Positions 17,398-25,526 of a stretch of 64,000 nucleotides of DNA are shown piece by piece. The stretch is from Herpetosiphon geysericola (lineage in GTDB: Bacteria; Chloroflexota; Chloroflexia; Chloroflexales; Herpetosiphonaceae), in the NCBI RefSeq assembly GCF_001306135.1, contig NZ_LGKP01000022.1:310001-374000 (forward strand). Direction: 5' to 3'. The notes beneath the pieces were generated by a model, which saw nothing but the letters and a program-made list of their open reading frames with translations, ran no database searches and was not told where the DNA came from. Each line of letters opens with the position of its first letter. Within the stretch, counting starts at the first letter, position 1. Made by a program: the position numbers and the translations under genes.

Positions 17398-18093
17398 TTA
17401 TTGATTGGTGTTTGTGCTGAATTCTTGCCAAAGCTCGATGCTTTGTTGCATGGCTGCTTGGCTCGCTTGGCGGGCAAGGGCCACATCGTGCGTCTTGGCG
17501 GCCTGCAACAGGGTTTGATAAAAACTCGCCGACTGTTGCCGCGCCTGCGCTAACTCAAAATAGTTCAAGGCCATCATGCTGTAGAAACCACGAAAGCCAT
17601 TTAAAATTAAGGTATAAATTGGATTCGTCGAAGCGATCGTCAGTTGATGCTGTAATTGCCAATCGAATGCTGCATAAGCCGCAGCTGTATCAGCTAATGG
17701 CAGCGCTGTTTGCAACAAGCCCACAAGCTGCTCAGCATGGTGTTCAATTGCCATTGCAGTATAGCTTGGGGCTAAATCAAGGCGTACCGCTAGCAATTGA
17801 GGCACAATTTGGGCTGGTAGCTCGGCGCTATGCTGCACCAAACTTCGCAACACGCCTAGCCCGCCATCATGCCAAATATTGCAGACCATCGTTGGCTTGC
17901 CTTGCTGTACCACGAGCCAGCCATCACGCGCCAAGCGTTGAATTGCCTCGCGCAAGGTTGGCCGCGTAACACCTAACTGTGCGGCTAGCTCGCGCTCACT
18001 GGGCAAGCTCGTTCCTGCTGCATAGTTGCCACCAATAATTCGTTTGATCAATTGCGCTTCGCAATACGATGCAGGTCGTTGTAATTCACTCAT
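17398..18093 (-). CDS. GntR/FadR-family transcriptional regulator
   Basis: A regulator of about 231 residues with an N-terminal winged helix-turn-helix (LPSERELAAQLGVTRPTLREAIQRLARDG pattern at about residues 35-65) and a C-terminal all-helical FCD-like ligand domain. I prefer the ATG at 18093, since TTG and GTG codons at 18102 and 18099 abut the operator. The promoter directly upstream contains a FadR-type operator, so it probably represses its own operon (regulator, alkyl-DHAP-synthase-like flavoprotein, glpD) until a metabolite such as glycerol phosphate or an acyl compound binds. The operon genes follow 18 bases downstream. Confidence 0.88.
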   Translation of the reverse strand: MSELQRPASYCEAQLIKRIIGGNYAAGTSLPSERELAAQLGVTRPTLREAIQRLARDGWLVVQQGKPTMVCNIWHDGGLGVLRSLVQHSAELPAQIVPQLLAVRLDLAPSYTAMAIEHHAEQLVGLLQTALPLADTAAAYAAFDWQLQHQLTIASTNPIYTLILNGFRGFYSMMALNYFELAQARQQSASFYQTLLQAAKTHDVALARQASQAAMQQSIELWQEFSTNTNQ

Positions 18094-18101
18094 ATTCACC
18101 A

Positions 18102-18154
18102 ACTGGTCAGACCACTTACCAGTCGAGTATAGAGAATTGTTTGTACTCTGTCAA
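18102..18154 (-). promoter_or_regulatory. Promoter and GntR operator of the glycerol operon
   Basis: On the minus strand TTGACA (18149-18154), a 17-base spacer and TATACT (18126-18131). Immediately downstream is TGGTCTGACCA (18104-18114), a match to the FadR-type consensus TGGTnnnACCA, nested in a wider ACTGGT...ACCAGT pair (18102-18122). An operator at the transcription start suits autorepression. Confidence 0.75.
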
Positions 18155-18581
18155 GAGTGGGGATCGGGGTTTGGGGTTTGGGGATCGGAATCGCGTAGAA
18201 CGCGAAGTTGTATTTTTTTTTCGCCACGAATTGCACGAATTCCACGAAGGAAAATGGTCGGGGGTTAGGAAATATAACGCCAATCTACGAAATAAATATT
18301 TGGGGGTACAGGGGGCTGAAAACCCCCTGTGTCTCCCGCCTTGAGGCGGGACGGAAGGGTGGTGATCCTTGATGTAACAATATGCTTTTGAGAATCTTAT
18401 CAAGGACACGAAGCGCACGAAGGATAGAAACCACGAAGAACGCAAAGTTGTATTTTTTTCGCCACAGATTGGCACAGATTTTTATGATTATTTTACATTC
18501 TTTGCGCTCTGACTTCTGATTTTTGATTTCTGACTTTTGACTTTTGATTTTTGATTTTTATGTTCTATACTCTTCGCCCTT
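18123..18581. other. Intergenic region with dispersed element and word-like repeats
   Basis: No supported gene. It holds the operon promoter at its left edge, cacgaa-type word repeats (18209-18260 and about 18400-18480), copy 3 of the double-hairpin element (18299-18366) and a run of TGACTTTTGATT-like heptamers (about 18500-18560). Confidence 0.7.
18299..18366 (+). repeat. Dispersed double-hairpin element, copy 3
   Basis: The best-formed copy: a perfect CAGGGGG/CCCCCTG hairpin, then CCCGCC-TTGA-GGCGGG, then GACGGAAGGGTGGTGATC. Confidence 0.88.
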
Positions 18582-19691
18582 CTAATTCTGCTGGGTAAAC
18601 TGCTGCACAGCATAATAAATAGCCTTTGGTGTGCCATCAGGAGCCACAAACGTATAATTATCAGCATAGGTATAGGTCAAATTGGGCAACGAGAATTGCC
18701 AAAAACCAACCGTTTGCATCCATGGCCAATGCTTTTCGGCCCATGTATAGGCGGCAATTGTATTTTGCACCCGAATTGGCGGCGGCACCGCGTTGGGCCA
18801 GCGCGGATGGTCGTTCCAGCCGCCTTCGGTAATATAAAATGGCACATCATAGCCTGCCTTCACTACCAAAGCATGAATGAGTTCTGTGCGGCGAAAGTTG
18901 GTAGTGCTTGGCTCGGGCGCTTGATCAGCAGGGTTGATCGCGCCATAGGCATGCACCGAAACTGCATCAAACGGTGGTTTTTCAGCTAAACATACTTCTA
19001 AAAAACTCAGATCATTAACACTCAATGTTTGGGGATCAATCGGCCCAGTCGGGCCTCCAGGGGCCAGCCCAGCCAAGGTTATCAGCGCTTCAGGCGCAAC
19101 TGCCTTAACTCGTGGATAGACTACTTTCAAAAGGTTGGCATAGGCCACTGGGTCGGGCGCACGGTCGCCCCATTCAAAGCGCAAATTTGGCTCGTTCCAG
19201 ATTTGCAGCACCCGCACGCCTTGCGGCACATAGCGCTGCGCAAACGCCGCCACAAAATCTGCATAGGCTACATAGTGATTAGGATCGATATAGCGATCAT
19301 TGGTGTTGGCTGGCCGCGCCCAAGCTGGCACAAAATCGAGCCGTGCAATCACGCTGAGGCCTTGGCGTTGAGCGTGGGCAATCAACATATCGCTGCCTGT
19401 CCACTCGTAGCTGTTGGCCGAACGAGGCTGAATAACCGCCCACGGAAAAAGATCGATGATTGTGGTTGCGCCCATTTCGCGCACTTGCTGCAACGTCCGC
19501 CGAATTGTCGCCTCATCCAAACCCATCAGGCGAGTGTGAATGCCAACAATTGGGTGCGTCGTTTGAACGCTCGCAGGTGCTGGCAGCTTGAATGCTGCTG
19601 GCACCCGTTGGCGATACAATTGCAACCCAGCGATGCTCAAGATTGCAAGCATCAGCATGCTTTTGATTAATAGACTGCTTGATAACCGCAT
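18582..19691 (-). CDS. Membrane-anchored clan-A glycoside hydrolase-like protein
   Basis: A 369-residue protein with an uncleaved-looking N-terminal hydrophobic segment (about residues 8-25) and a TIM-barrel glycosidase domain. The probable acid/base Glu is in QIWNEPNLRF and the nucleophile Glu in YITEGGWND, the layout of GH39/GH5/GH42-type retaining enzymes. The sugar it acts on is unknown. It starts three bases after the coiled-coil gene stops, without a clear ribosome site, so translation may be coupled. Confidence 0.8.
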   Translation of the reverse strand: MRLSSSLLIKSMLMLAILSIAGLQLYRQRVPAAFKLPAPASVQTTHPIVGIHTRLMGLDEATIRRTLQQVREMGATTIIDLFPWAVIQPRSANSYEWTGSDMLIAHAQRQGLSVIARLDFVPAWARPANTNDRYIDPNHYVAYADFVAAFAQRYVPQGVRVLQIWNEPNLRFEWGDRAPDPVAYANLLKVVYPRVKAVAPEALITLAGLAPGGPTGPIDPQTLSVNDLSFLEVCLAEKPPFDAVSVHAYGAINPADQAPEPSTTNFRRTELIHALVVKAGYDVPFYITEGGWNDHPRWPNAVPPPIRVQNTIAAYTWAEKHWPWMQTVGFWQFSLPNLTYTYADNYTFVAPDGTPKAIYYAVQQFTQQN

Positions 19692-19694
19692 GAC

Positions 19695-20033
19695 TTAGAG
19701 CTTTTCACGCAAAATTCGCAGGCCACCGCTGCGCATCGATTCCTTACGCGAGGTCTGAATTGCATCGACCAAGGCAAAATTACCTGCTGCTTCTAATTCT
19801 TGCACCAATTGCTCAATCCCTTTGCGATCGTAGGACACGATCACTGAAGGATTGGAGATTTGGAGCGTGCCAAAGCCCCGCAATTGAATTTTGCCGCCCA
19901 GTTGATCAACCAATTCTGAGAGTCGCGCCCGAATGGCTTCGCGCTGAGCTTCAAGTTCGCTTAATTGTTCTTCGACGGCGACAAGATCGTTGCAGAGGCT
20001 TTTGAGTAACAGTTGATCAGCGGGGTTTAACAT
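19695..20033 (-). CDS. Small coiled-coil protein
   Basis: A 112-residue cytosolic protein with AAGGAG before its ATG. Residues 12-45 form a heptad-rich coiled coil (VEEQLSELEAQREAIRARLSEL spacing of Leu and Glu). The rest is mixed, ending in basic residues. I recognise no family; its size and layout resemble small phage-type or chaperone-like proteins, but nothing confirms this. It sits between the zinc-ribbon and glycosidase genes on the same strand. Confidence 0.65.
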   Translation of the reverse strand: MLNPADQLLLKSLCNDLVAVEEQLSELEAQREAIRARLSELVDQLGGKIQLRGFGTLQISNPSVIVSYDRKGIEQLVQELEAAGNFALVDAIQTSRKESMRSGGLRILREKL

Positions 20034-20120
20034 GGACCGGCTCCTTCAAAAAAACTGCTTGCGCCATCGTACATGATTCGACGATGCTTGCCAACTAGCG
20101 CTTGCTGCGCCAGCAAACGC

Positions 20121-20345
20121 TCAATCGATTGCTAGGCCATCATTCAAAACGGGACTGCTTGGGCTTTCGGCAACATCGACATTTGCGGCGAGCGGCGGCA
20201 ACGGGCCTGCATTAATTAATTGGGTGCCGCACCAAGGGCAGTACCAATGATCGCGGGGCGGAGCATCGCCAATGCTCCACCAGCCGCTACATGCGCCACA
20301 TTGAAAATGGTGTAATTGCTCGATTGAAAAATGCACATGGCTCAT
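20121..20345 (-). CDS. Small zinc-ribbon protein
   Basis: A 74-residue protein with two Cys pairs, CGAC near residue 17 and CPWCG near residue 36, forming a probable zinc ribbon; the tail is disordered and acidic. Its ATG overlaps the stop codon of the NADAR gene by four bases, so the two are made together. No further function can be read. Confidence 0.7.
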   Translation of the reverse strand: MSHVHFSIEQLHHFQCGACSGWWSIGDAPPRDHWYCPWCGTQLINAGPLPPLAANVDVAESPSSPVLNDGLAID

Positions 20346-20788
20346 TCACGTTCCTCATCACGTAGGCTTTGCCGAATTTCAACTAGTAATTGCCCAAGCA
20401 TATTTTTGCCTGAGCCATCGGCGCCGCAGCCCCAATAATAATCGCCTGGCGCGTTTTCGACGATTGGCTGATCGCCAGTTGCCAACAAAATGGCTCGAAT
20501 ATCGGCGTGGCTGCGAAATTTTGCCAACAAAGCTTGGCGCATCACGTCATCCTTGATTGCTTCCCAATCGCGGCGTAACGGTTGTTTGCGGCTACGACCC
20601 AAGCGCGCGGCAATTGCTGGCGATTTGGCTAGCCGAATAGTCGTAGCATAGTCAGTGCCAGCAAACTTTTGGGCTTGAAAATAATGCTCGCTGGTTGGCC
20701 AATAGTGGCCATCAAGTTTAAAGTCATGGACCGAAAAGTTCGAGAAACAGCCAAATTCAGCCGAAACTGCGTAAAAAGAGATTGTCAT
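20342..20788 (-). CDS. NADAR/YbiA-family protein
   Basis: A 148-residue protein started at the ATG at 20788 with GGAG eight bases upstream. It shows the family signatures FGCFSNFSVHDF, WPTSEHYFQAQKF, a central basic GRSRKQPLR segment and the C-terminal DYYWGCGADGSGKNMLGQLL. NADAR proteins act on ADP-ribosyl or riboflavin-pathway N-glycosidic compounds, including removal of damaged intermediates and of ADP-ribose from guanine. It heads a set of same-strand genes with a zinc ribbon, a coiled-coil protein and a glycosidase. Confidence 0.88.
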   Translation of the reverse strand: MTISFYAVSAEFGCFSNFSVHDFKLDGHYWPTSEHYFQAQKFAGTDYATTIRLAKSPAIAARLGRSRKQPLRRDWEAIKDDVMRQALLAKFRSHADIRAILLATGDQPIVENAPGDYYWGCGADGSGKNMLGQLLVEIRQSLRDEERE

Positions 20789-21019
20789 GATTGTACTCCA
20801 GGCAAACATTTGTTATGCTATTTTTGCTTGTTTGTTGCTTTGAAGCTATCTGCATGCGACCGATTTAAGCTGCATCTTGCGACGGATGGTGGGCTAGGCA
20901 TTTATTGGTATGCTATGCTTGAAACAAAAGATCTGAGTAAAACGTCTTAACTACAGACACACCTTCAATCAACGTTACAATAATTTAACAGCGCGCTTGT
21001 TGGCGCTAAGGAATTTGTT

Positions 21020-21553
21020 ATGACCCAAGCATTTTATAAAATTTGCCCAACCTGTAGCACCCAAACGCATCCTGATGTAATGTTTTGTACTAATTGTGGT
21101 GGCTCGATGCAAGGCAGCCCCCTCCATGGCGCCCAAACCGTCGCCTATCAGCAAAATCCAGCTCCAACCCCGGTTGGCTATCAACAATATGATCAGCCAG
21201 TGCAACCACCACCAATGTATCAAAACAATTATCAACAGCCAATGGTGAGCTACCAACAGCCCTACCAAGTGCCGCATGGCTACGCCCAGAGCGAAAAAAA
21301 TAAAGTTGTGGCTGCTTTGTTGGCGTTCTTCTTGGGGCCATTTGGGATTCACGGTTTTTATTTGGGCAATAATCAAATGGGACTGATTTTCTTACTGTCG
21401 AATTTGATTTTTCTGCCATTAACTTGTGTGGTGATTGGCTTTTTCGGCTATGCTATAACTGGAATTATCTGTTTGGTGCAAACCGTGCTGTATCTGGTGG
21501 CCTCAGATGCTGAGTTCTATCAGAAGTATGTGGTACAAAAAAGCTGGTTCTAA
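21020..21553 (+). CDS. Zinc-ribbon TM2-domain membrane protein
   Basis: A 177-residue protein: an N-terminal zinc ribbon (CPTC at about 10-13, CTNCGG at about 24-29), a Gln/Tyr/Pro-rich flexible region to about residue 88, then a TM2 domain with the typical AFFLGPFGIHGFYLGNNQMG loop between two membrane helices. TM2 proteins are small membrane proteins of uncertain role. It has AAGGA before the ATG and forms its own transcription unit, followed by a large hairpin terminator. Confidence 0.85.
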   Translation: MTQAFYKICPTCSTQTHPDVMFCTNCGGSMQGSPLHGAQTVAYQQNPAPTPVGYQQYDQPVQPPPMYQNNYQQPMVSYQQPYQVPHGYAQSEKNKVVAALLAFFLGPFGIHGFYLGNNQMGLIFLLSNLIFLPLTCVVIGFFGYAITGIICLVQTVLYLVASDAEFYQKYVVQKSWF

Positions 21554-21602
21554 ACAGTTTATGGCGCTACGGCGCTGCTCGTAACTATCGTATGGTTTGG
21601 CT

Positions 21603-21669
21603 ATAATTGGAGCTTGCGCTAGCTTGCAATTGTTGTTGCAATTTGGGCGCGGCTCCAATTATATTTTTG
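21603..21669 (+). terminator. Large nested hairpin terminator after the TM2 gene
   Basis: An 11-pair outer stem ATAATTGGAGC/GCTCCAATTAT (21603-21613, 21652-21662) encloses inner complementary pairs including TTGCAA/TTGCAA, and is followed on the plus strand by ATTTTTGG. It overlaps the stop codon of the convergent permease gene. Confidence 0.6.
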
Positions 21670-22297
21670 GGGTTAGTCGTTGCTCCAAAAGCGCCAAAAG
21701 GCCATAACACACCAAGGCTAACGCAGCAATGCTGATCGTGCCAGCCCAAATCATATCGGCGCGATCGAAGGTAATGCCTTGAAACAGCAATTGGCCCAAG
21801 CCGCCCACCCCAATCATCGCGGCAATTGAGCTAATTGCAATGCACATGATCGCTGCAATTCGCAAGCCAGCTAGCATAATTGGCAAGGCCAAGGGCAATT
21901 CAACCCGCCACCAAATTTGCCAAGCGTTCATGCCCAATCCCCGCGCTGCTTCGAGCACTGCCCGATCGATACTTTGCATGCCAACCACAATGTTGCGCAC
22001 CAAAATCACTTGGGCATAGATCACCAAGGTCACAACCACGGTGGTTTTGCTTAGACCAAAGACTGCAATTAACATAATCAGCATTGCCAAACTTGGTACG
22101 GTGTAGAGAATGCTGAGCAGTGCCATGACGATGCCCGCTAACCAGCGCACCCGCACTACCAGCAAGCCCAAAGGCAAGGCAATCAGACTAGCGATCAATA
22201 AACCTAGCAGGCTAATTGTTACGTGTTGGCCGAGCAATTGCCAAATCGCTGTGCGCTCGGTCACGAGGTAGTTGAAGCCATCAACGATGTCGTTCAT
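21659..22297 (-). CDS. Compatible-solute ABC transporter permease (OpuB/OpuC type)
   Basis: A 212-residue inner-membrane permease with about five to six helices and the BPD_transp_1 EAA-type loop (EAARGLGMNAWQIWWRVELPLALP). The ATG at 22297 lies inside the end of the ATPase gene and has GAGG upstream. It is the last of four genes encoding a complete importer for quaternary amines such as glycine betaine, choline or carnitine, used in osmotic protection. It pairs with the other permease at 24292. Confidence 0.9.
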   Translation of the reverse strand: MNDIVDGFNYLVTERTAIWQLLGQHVTISLLGLLIASLIALPLGLLVVRVRWLAGIVMALLSILYTVPSLAMLIMLIAVFGLSKTTVVVTLVIYAQVILVRNIVVGMQSIDRAVLEAARGLGMNAWQIWWRVELPLALPIMLAGLRIAAIMCIAISSIAAMIGVGGLGQLLFQGITFDRADMIWAGTISIAALALVCYGLLALLEQRLTPKI

Positions 22298-23255
22298 TGA
22301 TGACCTCTGGGTGGAGATAGGCGTGAATTGCTGCCAACGAAAGCATGCCAATTGGCTGATTGTGCTCGACGACCAGCAATTGGTCGTTGCTGCTGGCCAG
22401 CAATTGATTTAAGCCATCGCGCAAATTGTGGCTACTTTCAATTGTTGTCAGGCTTGCAACGTAGCTCTTGGGCAATGGCTGGAGCACATGGCGCACCTGA
22501 ATCAAGCTCAAACGGCGCAACAAATCATCGGCTCCCAGCAATTCGGCCACATATTGGTTGGCAGGGTTGCGCAATAAATTCAAGGGCGTATCGTATTGCA
22601 CGATTGTGCCTTCGTGGAGAATCGCAATTTTATCGGCCAAACGCAAGGCTTCTTCAACATCGTGGGTCACAAACACAATTGTTTTATGCAGTTGCTGTTG
22701 GATACGCAGCATCTCATCTTGCAAAATTGTGCGTGTAATTGCATCGATTGCCCCAAACGGCTCATCCATCAGCATCACGCCAGGATCAGCCGCCAAGGCG
22801 CGGGCTAAACCGACCCGTTGAGCTTGGCCGCCGGAAATTTGGGCTGGGTAGCGGTGGCGAAATTGAGCGGGATCAAGCTGAATCAGGCTGAGCAATTCAT
22901 CGATGCGGCTTTGGATTTTGGCCTTAGGCCAGCCGAGCAATTTAGGCACGACCGCAATATTTTCGGCCACCGTCATGTGGGGAAACAAGCCAACTTGCTG
23001 AATAACATAGCCAATCTGTTGGCGCAACTTGGTGGCATTGACCGTCTGAATATCGACTCCATCGAGCAAAATTGTGCCGCTACTTGGCTCGATGAGGCGA
23101 TTGATCATCTTCATCAAGGTTGTTTTGCCACAGCCTGATGGGCCAAGCAAAATCACAAATTCGCCGCGATTGATCGTCAGCGAAATATCGGCGAGCGCCG
23201 CAGTTGTGGCCTTGGGATAGATTTTACGAACATGCTGAAACTCGATTGTGCTCAC
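22281..23255 (-). CDS. Compatible-solute ABC transporter ATP-binding protein
   Basis: A 324-residue ATPase started at the GTG at 23255, which follows GGGAG; the longer frame upstream is unlikely. It has Walker A LGPSGCGKTT, signature ISGGQAQRVGLARAL and Walker B VMLMDEPFGAID. A C-terminal extension (about 240-324) resembles a CBS region, which in OpuA-type ATPases senses ionic strength. It energises uptake of osmolytes together with the adjacent permeases and binding protein. Confidence 0.92.
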   Translation of the reverse strand: MSTIEFQHVRKIYPKATTAALADISLTINRGEFVILLGPSGCGKTTLMKMINRLIEPSSGTILLDGVDIQTVNATKLRQQIGYVIQQVGLFPHMTVAENIAVVPKLLGWPKAKIQSRIDELLSLIQLDPAQFRHRYPAQISGGQAQRVGLARALAADPGVMLMDEPFGAIDAITRTILQDEMLRIQQQLHKTIVFVTHDVEEALRLADKIAILHEGTIVQYDTPLNLLRNPANQYVAELLGADDLLRRLSLIQVRHVLQPLPKSYVASLTTIESSHNLRDGLNQLLASSNDQLLVVEHNQPIGMLSLAAIHAYLHPEVINERHR

Positions 23256-23325
23256 ACCTGCTACTCCCTTGGGCAAAAACAGTATTGGGTAGCGGCGTTT
23301 GTAACCACTACCCAATTGAACCAAC

Positions 23326-24270
23326 CTACTTGAGCAAGCCTTGAGCGGTTAAGAACTCTTTGGCTACATCTTCGTACTTGCGATTATTGCCACTAACTTC
23401 GAAGTTGAGTTTTTGCATGGTGGCATCATCGAGTTTCGGCGCCAAGGCGTTGAGCAATTCGGCCACTTTAGGATTGGCATCTAAGACACTTTGGCGAACC
23501 AACGGTGCGATTTGATAGGGTGGGAACATCGCGCGATCATCTTTCAAGACGACCAAGCCATAGTTGGCAATTTCGCCATCGGTGCCGAAGGCCACGACCA
23601 CATCTGCATTGCCTTCGACCAAGCCCTTGTACTTGAGGCCTGGATCAACTGGCACATATTCTTTGAGTTCGAAGTTTCCATATTTGGCTTGAATGCCTGG
23701 CAAACCATCTTCGCGCTCTTGGAATTCTGGTGGGCCGATCATGCGCAATTCGCTTGCTTTGGCAGCCATATCGGAGATTGTGATAATGCCAAATTTCTGG
23801 GCGCCTTCTTTGGTCATGGCCAACGCTTGGGTGTTATTCATTGGGGCTGGGTCGAGCCACGCAATTTTGAATTGTTCAGCATAGCCCTTTTTGACCGTTT
23901 CGTAGACCGCTTTAGGATCGGTTTGGGTGGGCAATTTGAGCACGGTCAATAAACCAGTGCCCGTGTATTCGGGATAAATATCGATCTCGCCTTTTTCCAT
24001 GGCTGCTTGAGCAACATCGGTTGCGCCTAAGCCAATTTTGCGCTCCACTTTGTAGCCTGCTTGCTCCAAAATGAGGGCATACATTTCGCCGACAATAAAT
24101 TGCTCGGTAAAATTCTTTGAGGCAATCCGAATCACCTGATTCTCACTACCACTTGGCGCGGGAGTGCTGTTGCCGCTTGGGACGCTGGTGCTGGCTGCAT
24201 TATCGCCACACGCCGCTATGATCGTCATCAAAAGCGTGAGCAACACCGTTCGCTGGATGAAACGTCGCAT
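23326..24270 (-). CDS. Glycine betaine/choline-binding lipoprotein
   Basis: A 314-residue substrate-binding protein of the OpuAC/ProX group. The signal peptide ends in a lipobox IIAACGDN, so the mature protein is anchored at Cys21 to the membrane. A Ser/Pro linker precedes the two-lobe binding domain, which contains the usual segments IRIASKNFTEQFIVGEMYA and DIYPEYTGTGL. It delivers quaternary ammonium osmolytes to the ABC permeases on either side of it. Confidence 0.92.
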   Translation of the reverse strand: MRRFIQRTVLLTLLMTIIAACGDNAASTSVPSGNSTPAPSGSENQVIRIASKNFTEQFIVGEMYALILEQAGYKVERKIGLGATDVAQAAMEKGEIDIYPEYTGTGLLTVLKLPTQTDPKAVYETVKKGYAEQFKIAWLDPAPMNNTQALAMTKEGAQKFGIITISDMAAKASELRMIGPPEFQEREDGLPGIQAKYGNFELKEYVPVDPGLKYKGLVEGNADVVVAFGTDGEIANYGLVVLKDDRAMFPPYQIAPLVRQSVLDANPKVAELLNALAPKLDDATMQKLNFEVSGNNRKYEDVAKEFLTAQGLLK

Positions 24271-24291
24271 GAATCCTCCTGTCCAAACAAA

Positions 24292-24945
24292 CTAAAACTG
24301 TGGTGGTCGTACCCATCGCAACAGCCCTGCCATTACGATTTCGGCCACGATGGCCAGCAATGCCACCGGAATAGCGCCAACAAGCAAAATATCGACGCGG
24401 CTCATACTAAATCCTAAGGTGATAAAACTGCCCAGCCCGCCAGCCCCAATAAAGGCTGCCAAGGTTGCGCTAGCAATCACCTCAACCAAGGCAATTCGAA
24501 TGCCCGAGAGAATCACGGGCGCCGCTAAAGGCAATTCGACCCGCCATAATTGCAGCCATGCGGGCATGCCCATGGCTTTGGCTGCTTCGCGCACCGCTGG
24601 GTTGAGTGTCCGAAAAGCGGCATTGGTGTTGATCAAAATTGGCGGTAAGGCCAAAATTGTCAGCGCCACAATTGCCGAACGAATGCTCAGGCCATAGCCA
24701 GGAATAGCAACAAAGAGAAAGAGGATTGCAAGGCTTGGGATGACCCGCAGAATATTTGTGGTGTTGATCGCAAGCGCGCTAATGATGCGTGAGCGACTGC
24801 TCCACCAGCCAAATGGCAAGCCAAGCAGCAATGCAATTGCCATCGCACTGGCCACAAGCTGCCCATGCCGACTGAGTGCCGCGCTTAATCGCGCCAAATT
24901 GCGCGGCTCAAGAGCATACGCCAATGCCTGCTGAAATACACTCAC
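24292..24945 (-). CDS. Compatible-solute ABC transporter permease (first gene of operon)
   Basis: A 217-residue permease with five or six membrane helices and the loop EAAKAMGMPAWLQLWRVELPLAAP. It starts at a GTG at 24945 with AGAGGA upstream. Gene order permease, binding protein, ATPase, permease is the common OpuB/OpuC arrangement. A TGGTATGCT extended minus-10 element lies about 35 bases upstream. Confidence 0.9.
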   Translation of the reverse strand: MSVFQQALAYALEPRNLARLSAALSRHGQLVASAMAIALLLGLPFGWWSSRSRIISALAINTTNILRVIPSLAILFLFVAIPGYGLSIRSAIVALTILALPPILINTNAAFRTLNPAVREAAKAMGMPAWLQLWRVELPLAAPVILSGIRIALVEVIASATLAAFIGAGGLGSFITLGFSMSRVDILLVGAIPVALLAIVAEIVMAGLLRWVRPPQF

Positions 24946-25006
24946 ACCGATTCCTCTATGCTGGAAACCTCAAAAAGCATACCACAATTTAGGCCAAAAA
25001 GTAGCT

Positions 25007-25393
25007 CTAAAGTGCTTGTAATAAGGCCACTAATTGATCACGCAAGTCGGATAAACCGGCGCGAACTTCTTCGGAGCTTGGCAGTTCGACACTCAAAGCT
25101 TGGCTTAGGCGATCAAATTGGGCTTGGATATTGCTGGCAATATCGGGAAAGGCGGCCTCGACGGGCACGCGTAGGGCATTCCAACCTTGTTCGACCGTGC
25201 TAAACAAGGCGCGGGTACGTTCCCAATCGTTATTGCGCACTGCTTCTTCGATGCCCGATAAACGATTAACCAAATCTTGGACTGAGGTTTCGCTTAATTG
25301 TTGAACTGTATCGGAAACTTGGGTAGCGATGCTACTACCTGAACAGCCAGCGAGCAGCAATAGCAGGCTCAGACCTACAAACCAACGACGCAT
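25007..25393 (-). CDS. Small lipoprotein, unknown function
   Basis: A 128-residue protein with a lipobox LLLAGCSG at residues 13-20 and AAGGAGGG before the ATG. The mature part is helical and acidic with heptad spacing (SDTVQQLSETSVQDLVNRL). No family is recognised. It lies upstream of the compatible-solute operon on the same strand, with 61 bases between them, and could be co-transcribed. Confidence 0.75.
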   Translation of the reverse strand: MRRWFVGLSLLLLLAGCSGSSIATQVSDTVQQLSETSVQDLVNRLSGIEEAVRNNDWERTRALFSTVEQGWNALRVPVEAAFPDIASNIQAQFDRLSQALSVELPSSEEVRAGLSDLRDQLVALLQAL

Positions 25394-25468
25394 TATCGAC
25401 CCTCCTTTGGGTTAAGTTACGTCTGTCATTCTAAACGGTGTGTAAAGGGCAAGTGCTATGCCACAACC

Positions 25469-25500
25469 AAAAAGCCCCTCGCTGGCAAACGAGAGGCTTT
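25469..25500 (-). terminator. Terminator of the HtrA gene
   Basis: On the minus strand an 11-pair stem AAAGCCTCTCG/CGAGGGGCTTT (one mismatch) with an eight-base loop runs into TTTTTGG, 27 bases after the stop codon. Confidence 0.85.
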
Positions 25501-25526
25501 ATAACAGCATTGGGGAGATTTTCGTT

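Noticed and set aside
18069-18475. Frames of 91 and 119 codons on both strands
   Set aside because: They cross the operator, the dispersed element and repeat words; none has a ribosome site or protein-like composition.
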